Below are positions 23,519-34,703 of a stretch of DNA of 64,000 bases, piece by piece. This DNA is from Chiridota heheva (taxonomy: Eukaryota > Echinodermata > Holothuroidea > Apodida > Chiridotidae): assembly GCA_020152595.1 (NCBI GenBank), contig JAIGNY010004447.1, positions 3,793,501 through 3,857,500 of the forward strand, written 5' to 3'. A program made the translations under genes and the position numbers. Within the stretch, counting starts at the first letter, position 1, and every line of letters begins with the position of its first letter. A model generated the notes under the pieces. It was given only the letters and a program-made list of their open reading frames with translations. It did no database searches and was not told the origin of the DNA.

Positions 23519-25030
23519 CATCATACCTTATGAGATGTATCATCAAACTCAGGCCTAGGTCAAATGTAGACCTGCTCGGCAAACAGTTCCTAGCCTGTTC
23601 TATATCATCTACCATTGTATCAGCACCTGCGACAATGGGAGCCTCACTATGTCTATTGTTCGAAGTTTAAGCAGGCCAATATAACTAGGCCTACTGCACT
23701 TCGCAACAGCATAGACACTTGTACTGACAAGCCCAGAAGGCAGCAGGATAAGCAATAATAGTTCCAATCGAACCAAAATACTGTACCACAATTTCTGTGT
23801 CCTGGTAGTGGTATAATTTGCATAATTGGGACCAATCCATATCAAATTTGCGGCTTAGGATAGGATTACTACTACATACTGTTAGTATGGTACTCACGTA
23901 GGTAGTTTGGGCCAACATATCAAAAACATATTGCCGCATTCTGTTGCTAGCCTCAACTCCATAATGTAGGAATGAGAATAGAATGACTAACCTTACCCAC
24001 TACTGGTACATTTAATTAAAAATCACCACGGCAAGTACTTTGAAAATCTGGGTTCCAGCTGGAAAAACCGCAAAACCAGACAAATAAGCCTACCTCATAA
24101 AAATTCTTCCTTTAGAAAGAGGAATTAATCATCATTGCATGCCATTAACATTGCAACATGTATCATGCTCTGTAAAGCTAGGGGAATCCCTCAGCAGCAG
24201 TTGTAGCTGAAGAAAATAAGAATGGATCACTCCACCATTTTTCCTTTTTCTTACTGATAATCCACTGCAATGGGTAGTCAGTTGAACTAAAACCATTGGG
24301 CGTCAACACAAATATTATTTCTTTTCCTGCAGTCGTGGCTGGTCAGTTGAGCTAAGCCCCATAGAGGAAACAACTTTCATTTCACAAGTTTTAAATCAAC
24401 TTTTTCATTTAAAGTTCAACTTTAATTTCCACTGCCATGGTCAGTCAGTTGAGTTAGGACCAGAAGGCAGGACCCAATATCATTTCCTTCCCCACTGTCA
24501 TGGCTAGTCAGATGAGATAAGCCGACAAAGGACACCAAAGGATTCATTTCAATTTTAAGTTCCAAAAAAAACTTTTTCATTTCAAGATAAGCTGACAGAG
24601 GACTCTACGCTTTAATTCTAATGCTAAAGTTATAATCAACTTTTTCATTTCAACTTCAGTTCCACTGCCGGCAAGTCAGCTGAGCTACACACCAGAGGGC
24701 TGGAACATACCCACAGCCATGGCTAGTCAGTTGAACTAAGCCTGACATGCGAGGACACAGTTCTTCCTTTTCTACAGCGCTTAGCTAGTCATGGAACACC
24801 ATTAGGCCTAACATTAACTAACGCTAGCGTTACACTAGCGTTATGGGGCCTAACCAACTGGCAACATAATTTTCACAGAAATCACTGTAAAAATGTAAGA
24901 TTCTGCTAACTCACAGAAGTACATTCAAGAGCACAAAAAACATACACAAAAGTGAAGTCTTCGTCGAACGGATGCTCAACAGCGTACAACTTAAAACAAA
25001 CTAAAAACTTTCCAGACTTGAGGTCATTAC
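23519..25030. other. Interior of the inverted-repeat insertion, no ORF
   Basis: From 24260 to 24740 a degenerate phrase, roughly CACTGCCATGGCTAGTCAGT then TGAGCTAAGCC, recurs at irregular spacing with CAACTTTTTCATTTCAA-like filler. No coding sequence was recognised. Confidence 0.55.
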
Positions 25031-25044
25031 AAACACTGGAAATT

Positions 25045-27105
25045 TACTGGAGGGAAGAGGGTCTAAGGGCCAAAGGATGGGGAGTTATAACTGGAGGAAA
25101 GAGGGTCTAAGGGCCAAAAAGTGGGGAGTTAGAACTGGGGGTAAGAGGGTTTAAGGGCCAAAGGGTGGGGATTTAAAAGTGGAGGGAGGAGGGTCTAAAA
25201 GCCAAAGAATGGGGAGTTATAACTGGAGGAAAGAGGGTCTAAGGGCCAAAGGGTGGGGAGTTAGAACTGGGGGTAAGAGGGTCTAAGGGCCAAAGGGTGG
25301 AAGTTAAAACTGGAGGGAAGAGGGTCTAAGGGCCAAAGGGTGGGAGTTAGAACTAAAGGAAAGAGGGTCTAAGGGCCAAAGGGTGGGGAGTTAAAACTGG
25401 AGGCAGGAGGGTCTAAGGGCCAAAGGGTGGGGAGTTAGAACTGGAGGGAAGAAGGTTTAAGGGCCAAAGGGTGTGGAGTTAGAACTGGAGGGAAGAGGGT
25501 CTAAGGGCCCAAAGGTGGGAGTTAGAACTGGAGGGAAGAGGGTCTAATGGCCAAAGGGTGGGAAATTAGAACGGGAGGGAAGAGGGTCTAAGGGCCAAAG
25601 GGTTGGAGTTAGAACTGGAAGCAAGAGGGTCTAAGGGCCAAAGAGTGGGGAGTTAGAAGTGGAGGGAAGAGGGTCTAAGGGCCCAAAGGTGGGAGTTAGA
25701 ACTGGAGGGAAGAGGGTCTAATGGCCAAAGGGTGGGAAATTAGAACGGAGGGAAAGGGTCTAAGGGCCAAAGGGTTGAGTTAGAACTGGAAGAGGGAAGA
25801 GTGGGGAGTTAAGTGGGCCAAAGGGTTGGGTTAGAACTGGAGGCAAGAGGGTCTAAGGGCCAAGAGGGGGAGTTAGAACTGGAAGCAAGAGGGTCTAAGG
25901 GCCAAAGAGTGGGGAGTTAGAAGTGGAGGCAAGAGGGTCTAAGGGCCAACGGGTGGGGATTTAGAACTGGAGGCAAGAGGGTCTAAGGGCCAAAAGGTGG
26001 GGAGTTAGAACTGGAGGGAAGAGGGTTTAAGGGCCAAAGGGTGGGGATTTAGAACTGAAGGGAAGAGAGTCTAAGAGCCAAAGGGTGGGAGTTAGAACTG
26101 GAGGCAAGAGGGCCTAAGGGCCAAAGGGTGGGGAGTTAGAACTGGAGGGAAGAGGGTCTAATGGCCAAAGGGTGGGAGTTAGAACTGGGGGAAGAGGGTC
26201 TAAGGGCCAATGGGTGGAGTTAGAACTGGAGGGAAGAGGGTCTAAGGGCCAAAGGGTGGGAGTTAGAAGAGGGAAAGAGGGTCTAAGGGCCAAGGGTTGG
26301 AGTTAGAACTGGAAGCAAGAGGGTCTAAGGGCCAAGAAGGGAGGCAAGAGGGTTTGGGGATTTAGAACTGGAGGCAAGAGGGTCTAAGGGCCAAAAGGTG
26401 GGGAGTTAGAACTGGAGGGAAGAGGGTTTAAGGGCCAAAGGGTGGGGATTTAGAACTGAAGGGAAGAGAGTCTAGTGCCAAAGGGTGGGAGTTAGAATTG
26501 GAGGGAAGAGAGTCTAAGGGCCAAAGGGTTGGAGTTAGAACTGGAGGCAAGAGGGTCTAAGAGCCAAAGGGTGGGGACTTAGAAGTGAAGGCAAGAGGGT
26601 CTAATGGCCAAAGGGTGGGGAGTTAGAACTGGAGGCAAGAGGGTCTAAGGGCCAAAGGGTGGAAAGTTAAAACTGGGGGGCAGAGGATCTAAGGGCCAAT
26701 GGGTGGGAGTTAGAACTGGAGGGAAGAGGGTCTACGGGCCAAAGGGTGGTAGTTAGAAGTGGAGGGAAGAGGGTGTAAGGGCCAAAGGGTGGGGAGTTAG
26801 AACTGGAGGGAAGAGGGTTTAAGGGCCAAGGGTGGGGAGTTAGAACTGGGGGGCAGAGGGTCTAAGGGCCACAGGGTGGGAGTTGGAACTGGAGGGAAGA
26901 GGGTCTACGGGCCAAAGGGTGGGAGCTAGAACTGGAGAGAATAGGGTCTAAGGGCCAAAGGGTGGGGAGTTAGAACTGGAGGGAAGAGGGTTTAAGGGCC
27001 AAAGAGTGGGGAGTTAGAACTGGAGGGAAGAGGGTCTAAAGGCCAAAGGGTGGGGAGCTTGAACTGGAGGGAAGAGGGTCTAAGGGCCAAAGGGTGAGAG
27101 TTAAC
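25045..27105. repeat. ~44-bp minisatellite, about 47 copies
   Basis: Unit ACTGGAGGGAAGAGGGTCTA then AGGGCCAAAGGGTGGGGAGTTAGA, with many one- to three-base variants and some shortened copies (e.g. 25785-25830, 26330-26350). It is an expansion of part of block A of the surrounding inverted-repeat insertion; the inverted left copy of block A (23300-23340) has the same sequence only once. Confidence 0.95.
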
Positions 27106-27192
27106 AAAATTCTAGCGGTTTTAAGTGCGGTCGAGAGCTGTTGCCAATTGTATTATTGTGGCAGCAGGTAAGTATGCTGTGTGCTGGAGAAC

Positions 27193-27850
27193 GATGAAAG
27201 CAGCATACATATGTTAGTTTTGTTCTTTACACTTTTCTTGTATCTGTCTACTTGCAAAAATCATTTCAGCAGTGCCACAGCCAGAGCGGAAACCACATTG
27301 ACTCTCTGGAAGAAATTTTTTACCAATAGAGCTTATGAGTCACTTTAAAATGAATTTGGCTAAGACTTTTCCAGCAACTTTCAGCAGAGAGAGCCCTCGG
27401 TATGAGTCAGTTCGCCATTTCTTCTTCTTGTAAATTGGCATGACAGTGGCATCCTTCAAATCCTGGGGGACTTCACCTGTATTCCAGATCATGTGGATTG
27501 TATGATGTAGATTTACAGACAGCATCTGCCCACTGTTTTTAAGAATCTTGCCAGGAACCCCATCAAGGCCAGGTGCTTTCCCATTGCGTATAAGCCTAAT
27601 GGCATCCTCGACCTCTTGCAAAGTAGGTGGGAGATCAAGATTGGGAAAGGCATCATGGTCACGAAGGTTATTGATCAATTTAGGAGCTCAGAGAAGTGTC
27701 CCTTCCAGCGATCAGCTATTTCAGTAAGTAAGGTTCCATCTGAGTTCAGAGCAGCTTTAGATCCGCTTGCCGAGGGGCCATAGATTGATTAAATGGCATA
27801 AAACCTTAATGTCACCTTTATCTGCCCTTCCACCTGAACTACATTAATAG
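27193..27850 (-). mobile_element. RTE-like LINE, N-terminal reverse transcriptase part
   Basis: Minus strand reads IYGPSASGSKAALNSDGTLL, then ADRWKGHFSELLN, DLPPTLQEVEDAIRLIRNGK, APGLDGVP, VPQDLKDATVMPIYKKK, YRGLSLLKVAGKVLAKFIL, LPESQCGFRSGCGTAEMIFA and ends MYAAFI at the insertion boundary. This is the standard start of LINE reverse transcriptase (K-APG-DG, PIYK, YRGISLLSVAGK). At least two stops or frameshifts. The 3' parts lie at 21.4-23.2 kb. Confidence 0.87.
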
Positions 27851-30176
27851 GGATTCATATCTATCAAAAAATCATCTCACTCTTTTATAATGACACCATG
27901 ACACCTGTTGACTAAAACTGGATCTAATGTAAAATTTACAAATAACTGCAATGTTGATGGTATTACAGACAATTCTGAGATTTCATGTTCTAAACAAAAA
28001 CTTTGTTTAACAACATCAGATCAGACCCCGCCCTTCGACCCCACCCCAAACCAAGTTTCACTAACAATGCATCATGTTTATGCACATAAACCACATCAGC
28101 TCATTGATATTCATTAGAAGTAAAAACTTGGGTACATCTCATAAAATAGGTTATCTGTTTCCTACATACGACATCCCTCCACAACTGTTTAGGGTTGATG
28201 AGCAGTTTTTATATATAAAACATATTTTCATATATTCATATTGCCAAAAAAGTTTGCTGTGAAATACCAGCAGTATCTCACACAAGCCTCTAAATTTCAG
28301 ATTTTATGGGAACCCAATTTCGGGTTCCGTGCTTTTGTACATGGGAACCCGTCGGAACCAATTTTGGGGGTCCATGGAAAATTCTCAGAACCAACTTAAA
28401 CTCCATTAACTTGAAGAAAAACTACTAAGAATCAACAGGTGCACAAGCATGTAGTGTTGCAAACCTTTTGCTCTTATCAAGAATCTTTATAACAAACAAC
28501 AATATTACACATTGACAGGTGCAAATTAGCAATGTGCATTTTGTTAAATTCAGTAAATGATAAATGTTTCATTTTTTCGATCGTTTATCATGTACACAAT
28601 CACACGCCAAAAATGCAGTAACAGGCCGAAAATTCAAAAAAGTTTCACAGAACTGGTTCTATCCCTACAATATAAACACCATAACAATTGCAGTTTCCAG
28701 CCCCAAAATCAAAATAAGTAAGGAATGTCACAAAACTTGAGTAGGGGGCTATATAAGTCTTGAAATTACCAGTAAGGCTAAACAAGTTGTCACAAATAAT
28801 GATCCATGGTTTTACGCGCTTTAAAATGATGCGCAAATGAAATATCAGCAAGTAAATTACCATGTTTTGCAAGCATTTCGATATGTTTTTAATACTTATC
28901 GCCGTGCCGGACATGATTCAAAAGTGCGCCACTGGCAGCTAGCATACTGTATAAAAAATATTCGAACCCAGTGTCATTCCCAACTGTACTGTATTTTGGG
29001 CAACCCTCTTGAGAAACTGGTGCTGATGTTTACAAACCACATTGAAATCTCAGTAACTTCAAAACATATTTGTTCATTTCGCAATCTTGTCCTTTTTTGC
29101 ATAATCTATTTGTTGTAAAATAATGCTTTTTTTGTCCATGTATTTCTGGGTCCGTTTGACAGCTTGTAAAACAGGTGTTAACCTAATTCAGATTTCAACC
29201 TAGTCTAATCGGGCCTAAGCCTCTACATCAAGTAGCTCTAAATTCGGTGAATCAAAGTGAAAGATTTGCGCAAACTTCTGTAAATTTGTTACTTCTTGTG
29301 CATGGGAAAACAAGTTTTCAGTTCCGTGGTTTTAATATCACGGTCACCGACACGTTACCGGAAAGGATCTTTACAGTGAAATTTTGAAGCTTGACACATA
29401 GTCAGCATTTATAGCAAAATCAGCATTTATATAAAACACAATTAGTCCTGGCTATTCAAATTATATCACCAACAAAAACAGTAGACCACATCTGCAGTAC
29501 ACACCATTGGTTTTCTATGCACCTAATATGGCATCCTATTTCAGTACAGGTCTTGATATATTGTGCCCAGGTGCGCATCCAGGGGGGTGCGCGCTTAGTC
29601 TCCTTTTGCTAAAAGTTCCAATTCTAAATGAAATTACCGTTGATATCTACATAAGTCTAGAGCTAGAGTGTGAGAAGAATAATATCTTTGAATTATGCAT
29701 CAAACCTCATGCACAACAGAACAAAACTTAGTCAGAACTGATGTGCGTCCTTCCCCCCTTTCCCCCACCTATTTCTTTTCAAGAATTCCTGGATCCATGC
29801 CTGGTGTTTACAAGCTTGCTGTTACAGGCAAACTACACTTTCATACACATATGGAGCCTATAGCATCAAGAATCAAAAATAGGAATAATAGAAGAAAGTG
29901 GAGTACCCCTTTGGAACATCACTGACAGCATGGGTGTAGGAGGAAACTTTACCCCCTCCCCCTCAATTTCCGAAAAATCTGTCAAAGGTGCAAAAACTGG
30001 TGGAATGTGCACAAAATTAAAAATCATTTTTACAAAAGTGCCCCTTTCAAAATGAAGTGCTCCTTGTACTTTGTTGTTTTGGACTCACTAATTCTATCTA
30101 CACACTGGGGAATATGTACATGACTTGGGAAGTGTCCACTAAGAGGTTGTTTCCCCCCCCCCCCACAAAAGCTTTC
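27851..30176. other. Intron sequence, no gene recognised
   Basis: About 2.3 kb without recognisable coding sequence. 28300-28390 has imperfect inverted GGGTTCC / GGAACCC motifs, and 29940-30070 resembles the GCCCCTTTTCAAAATGAA phrases near 50.75 and 51.08 kb, so it holds old interspersed repeats. A C-run is present near 30150. Confidence 0.5.
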
Positions 30177-30433
30177 TATACCCCTGATTAAGAGCTTTCT
30201 ATACCTCTGATTGAGAGCTTTCTATACCCCTAATTGACAGCTTTCTATACCCCTGATTGACAGCTTTCTGTACTCCTAATTGACAGCTTTCTATACCCCT
30301 GATTGACAGCTTTCTATACCCCTGATTGACAGCTTTCTATACCCCTGATTGACAGCTTTCTATACCCCTGATTAAGAGCTTTCTATACCCCTGATTAATA
30401 GCTTTCTATACCCCTGATTGACAGCTTTCTATA

Positions 30434-30986
30434 CAGACCTGCCAACCTTTATGATCACCAAACTGTATTCTGGAACTACAAAAGTTGTATTTTTGATTAA
30501 AAAAAACTGTACTCTTTAAACAAAATGTACAAAACAAAGGTTTACTGTGGCTGAAAACAAATTACCACTGTACTTTCAGTTTCTCTTATCGTACGCGGCA
30601 GTTGCCTTTTTGCATTTCTGGTTATGATAGTAACAATGCTATCACGAAACGCTTTAATACAACCCGGACGAAAACACAGGTACGTTGTATGGACAGACAT
30701 AACATTGACAACCAAGTCAATGTCCACGGCCTTTGATAACCAGTTGTGGTACACTAGCGTGTCTACCCAACCCAGGCTTGAACCCAGGGCCTCGTGGTCT
30801 GTAGACAGGTATGATAACCGCTACACCACAGTAGGTACATACTTTTCTTCTTTAAAAATTTTTTTTTTTTTTTTGCGGCAGCCGCAAATGGTTATAAATC
30901 GTATTCTGGTGCCAAAAAACATACAATCGTATTCTCAACATTTTCCCGTATTAAATACGGCAAAATCACACTAGTTGGCAGGTGTG
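30434..30986. mobile_element. hAT-like non-autonomous element inside the 23-bp array
   Basis: Starts CAGACCTGCCAAC and ends with its inverted form GTTGGCAGGTGTG (12 of 13 match). Flanks are TTTCTATA on the left and TGTTTATA overlapping the right end, an imperfect 8-bp duplication of the array unit. Terminal CAGnCCTGCCAAC-type ends and 8-bp duplications fit hAT elements. No ORF. It contains a SINE (30618-30837). Confidence 0.72.
30618..30837 (-). mobile_element. tRNA-derived SINE, family 1, copy inside the hAT-like element
   Basis: On the minus strand it begins ACCTACTGTGGTGTAGCGGT (A-box region) and has TGGGTTCAAGCCTGG (B-box of a Pol III promoter), followed by a body matching the copy at 45.1 kb up to GCATTGTTACTATCATAACC. 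It lacks the TCG tail of that copy. Confidence 0.85.
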
Positions 30987-31610
30987 TTTATACCCCTGAT
31001 TGAGAGCTTTCTATACCCTTGATTGACAGCTTTCTATACCCCTGATTGAGAGCTTTCTATACCCCTGATTGAGAGCTTTCTATACCCCTGATTGACAGCT
31101 TTCTATACCCTTGATTGACAGCTTTCTATATCCCTGATTGAGAGCTTTCTATACCCCTGATTGAGAGCTTTCTATATCCCTGATTGAGAGCTTTCTATAC
31201 CTGATTGACAGCTTTCTATACCTCTGATTGACAGCTTTCTATACCCCTGATTGACAGCTTTCAATACCCCTGATTGACAGCTTTCTATACCCCCGATTGA
31301 CAGCTTTCTATACCCCCTGATTGACAATTTTCTATACCCCCTGATTGACAGCTTCCTATACCCCTGATTGACAGCTTTCTATACCCCTGATTGACAGCTT
31401 TCTATACCCCTGATTGACAGCTTTCTATACCCCTGATTGACAGCTTTCTATACCCCTGATTGACAGCTTTCTATACCCCTGATTGACAGCTTTCTATACC
31501 CCTGATTGACAGCTTTCTATACCCCTGATTGACAGCTTTCTATACCCCTGATTGACAGGGACCTGTAAGCTCCTACAATAGTGGACTACTCTCATTATTC
31601 ATAATCTTAC

Positions 31611-31830
31611 CAATCAGATGAATCCTCAATGTCCTTTATGAAAGTGCCTCCTTGGTGCTTGCATTTATTCCTGCAAGCTTTGAATTCGTCCGAACCAGGC
31701 TTCTTAAAGATGACATATTTCTCATTTTCTGAGACATTTATTAGATTTACACCATCGTTTAAACTCTGGGTCTCCTCAGAACTGAGCTTTAAAACAGTGA
31801 TGTGTTTTTGCTCCATACTAGTTTGTTGAT
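31611..31830 (-). CDS. CMAH: CMAH first coding exon (start codon, first half of Rieske site)
   Basis: CMP-N-acetylneuraminate monooxygenase hydroxylates CMP-Neu5Ac to CMP-Neu5Gc in the cytosol, using a Rieske 2Fe-2S centre fed by cytochrome b5. The exon follows a TTTACAG acceptor. Its first 14 bases are 5' UTR and the ATG at 31816-31814 opens 68 codons plus two bases before a GTAAGA donor. Residues 52-54 read CKH, the first Cys-x-His pair of the Rieske site, followed by GGTFIKDIED, a stretch typical of CMAH. The start matches the mammalian protein to within a few residues, so an untranslated upstream exon is expected at higher coordinates. The split codon completes as Cys in the next exon. 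The intron upstream and the 10.9-kb intron downstream are packed with repeats. The family call is secure from several exons in the right order and phase. Confidence 0.93.
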
Positions 31831-31856
31831 CTGTAAATAAAAAAAACAAGAAAGTT

Positions 31857-34703
31857 AACACCTAGCCCTGTGAACTAACTGCACACAACAGCTGGCTCAG
31901 ATCTACCAGACAAATTTGTCTCCACCATTTCTACAGTATCAAGTGTTTACCTGTGCATATTTACAGAACACTAATTAGCAAAGGGCTTATTCCGGATAAG
32001 GGTTGCACATGCATGAATTTTCAAAGTATATGTTCTACTTGTAAACCATTTTTTCTTGGATAGTACACTAATCAAGCTTTCAGAAACTGTTTTTGCTTTT
32101 CTTCCTCTACCAGACCCCTAGATTTGCTGTTTCACAGGGGCGGCCCACCCTGCCCCTCTGTGGGCCCGCCCTGCCCCCTTGGGTTCCGCCCTACCCCTCA
32201 TGAGAAAACAAATGTAATTGCTTTTTTACAAAAAAAAATTAGATTTAATTTCTTTTAACTTAATAATCTGAATTAGCCTCATAAATGAAATACTTTAGAT
32301 GGATACAGAACCCAGAATGATAAGACTGCTCCTTATCAGTCAGAATAGCTTTATTCTCAGATGTATGATTATAGCTAAAATCCCAAAGCTTCTTCACTAT
32401 GGGATTGAGCCTTAAGGGTGCACCTGGACTCCACGCCAAAAAGACGCAGCGTTTCGCGCACGCATTAATGTGCCCCTCAACAAATCTAGCACCCTGCCCC
32501 TTTTGAATCAAGCTAGGGGTCTGTCTACTGCACTTGGATTTATCTTTTCTCATGGCTTAGAAGTTTGGGGAAACAGAAGTAGCATTTCCACTTATTTGGT
32601 GATAGAAATTTGACTGCCCTCTCTTACAGTTCGTATGCTTCAAAGAAAATCATTACTGCTTGACTATGAAGTGTGATACCTTCCTTATCCACCACTAAAG
32701 AATTTGAGCCTAAAAGAAGAAATATGACAATCTTGTACCATTTTGAAATAATCACATTTCCATGTCCCATCTGTGACAAAAAAAACAAAAACAAAAACAT
32801 GAAAAAGTTGTGTACTTTTTACATGCAAAAGATTATTTTGCTTAAAAGATAAATCCCTTTCGTCTATCAAGGTAACCTTACCTTAGAAATAGCCTTTGAT
32901 AGATAGTTAATCTGATATTACATGTCAAAATCTGCCGTCTGTCACAATTTACCCCTATAATATATTTTGTCCCGTATGTCACATTTTTGTTTATCATCTT
33001 TAGGTTGAAAAAAATGATAAACATAAGACTATTTTACATGTACTACTTCATATCGTTGTTAAAAATAATATAATTGATGAATTTATCAATAAAAAAGTAA
33101 AACTAAACATTGATTTGGAAATTCCCACTTCAGCCTTTAGAGCAATGATACTTTTCCTGCCTCCTTCAACCATCTTTTTGTCCTGGTCATGTAGACCTGT
33201 CATACAGTACTTAATTGTGGCATGCACACTCCACACTTGTTTACTGCACATGGAATATGACCAGAACATGTGATGTGCATGCCCAGCAACATCTCACGGC
33301 AAGGGGTGTATTGATGGTATTGGTGGGTAGGGGGTTTCCTAGAGCGACATGCCACAGAATTTTGCATGGTCAATAGCACCAACACCAACAGGGACACCAG
33401 AAATTGCTCAAAAAGTGTGCCAAAATGAACATGTGTCCTGTAACTCAACACCTGCTGGATATGGATGCCTCATGGCAACCAGATGGTGCAAACATTTGTA
33501 CCCTTCCTGGAACCCATGGTGCACTTTTTTAGAGTGTGGAAATATGTTACAGTATATGATATGCTATGATAGCATCCTAAAGTGAAACTGACTCAACCAC
33601 TTGCAGATTACTTTGAACCAAATAGCCTACAAATTGCCTTTTGAAGTGAAATGTTGTTTAATCATTGTTGACCAATGAAACAGGCAAACCAAAAGAAGAT
33701 TCCATTCAGGCATTAATGAATGTGCTCCAAATGACTGAATGTTAAAGGGGTACTCTATAATTAATTATTGTTGAAAGTATTTTATTATTACTTTGTAATG
33801 TTAGTTCTTGTTGGTGATTGAAAATAAATTCGAAAAAGACATTTAAAAATGTCATTATTAAGGGTGCAAAAATGTCCTGTCTGTCACGTCACGTCTGTCA
33901 CAACATTAATGAGCCTAATATTTCCAGTAACATGTTTTGATTAAGTAAGTCATATGTTTACTGGTTATTTGCATAGAAGTAATTAACTTGACAAGAGAAA
34001 ACATTACATTTCACAGAGGAACATAGCTTTTTTCAAGAGTTTTTTTATACTAGACAGAATTTATTTTTCTTCAAATATGTTGTGTATTAGATAGTTTCCA
34101 ACATATGTGAGTACCATTAATTTTCGCTGACTAGCTGAGGGACACAAAGTATTCATTAAAAATATCCCATTGACTGTAAATAATGATAAAGTTTCCCCTC
34201 CAGCCGTGTTAGTATGACTGCTGTTGGTGATGGCTGGGTGTCCGAGGGTAACTACAAAATCCTATACCCTCCTGTACTGTTTTAAGCGAGGTGTTAAAAG
34301 AATAGGAAAATCTGTTTTAAGATCTTTATGAAAACGAAACCAGTTTACCCTTTTTTCTGCCCACAATGATTAGAATCAATGTTTGAAGCCCATCCATGTC
34401 TTAAAAACTGATTTAAAGGTGATTTGATTTACTTTTAATCAAAGTATTTTGGACTTTTCCTTCAGTAAAAATTGTCTGACGTGCTCTCCAAAGTACGGTC
34501 AAAGTTCAAAACACTGCCAGAGGGGCTATAACATTTTAGCGGGGGTAATAGGTTTTAGATTATTTGAGGAAAATTTGTAGATAATACTTATAAAATACAA
34601 TGATATAATCTAAACATTTCTTGATGTTTTATGTATTTGTTTTCAGCTTTTTTTTTTAACCAAAACTATTTAATAAAAATATATGAACAAAACAAATGTT
34701 AGC
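31857..34703. other. Upstream intron or 5' region of CMAH, no gene recognised
   Basis: About 2.8 kb of AT-rich DNA. 32110-32210 is a GC-rich low-complexity patch (GCCCGCCCTGCCCC-like). ORFs up to 97 codons (32260-32553 minus) do not resemble known proteins. The untranslated first exon of CMAH has to lie at or beyond this stretch. Confidence 0.5.

Larger units (their letters stand above)
23244..27192. mobile_element. 3.9-kb inverted-repeat insertion splitting the LINE
   Basis: The minus-strand LINE frame breaks off after MYAAFI at 27193 and resumes with EFTKAF at 23243; between them is unrelated DNA. Block B, beginning TTCTCCAGCACACA and continuing with ACCTGCTRCCACAATAATAC, occurs at 23473-23518 and inverted at the right end, 27144-27192. 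Block A (CAGCTCTCGACC through CTTAGACCCTCTTCCCTCCA) occurs at 23262-23340 and inverted at 27060-27143. At the right end A is inside B; at the left end A is outside B, so the left end looks rearranged or double. No transposase ORF or target duplication was seen. Probably a non-autonomous DNA element. Confidence 0.7.
30177..31556. repeat. 23-bp minisatellite, about 35 copies, interrupted at 30434-30986
   Basis: Unit CCCCTGATTGACAGCTTTCT then ATA. About 11 copies precede and 24 follow a non-repeat block that is itself a transposon. The right part is the more uniform, and its last ten or so copies (31370-31556) are identical, implying recent expansion. It ends about 55 bp from the donor of CMAH exon 1. 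Confidence 0.97.

Noticed and set aside
30714..30836. Peptide MSTAFDNQLWYTxVSTQPRL found at two loci (30.7 and 45.2 kb)
   Set aside because: It is the accidental translation of the antisense strand of SINE family 1, not a gene family.
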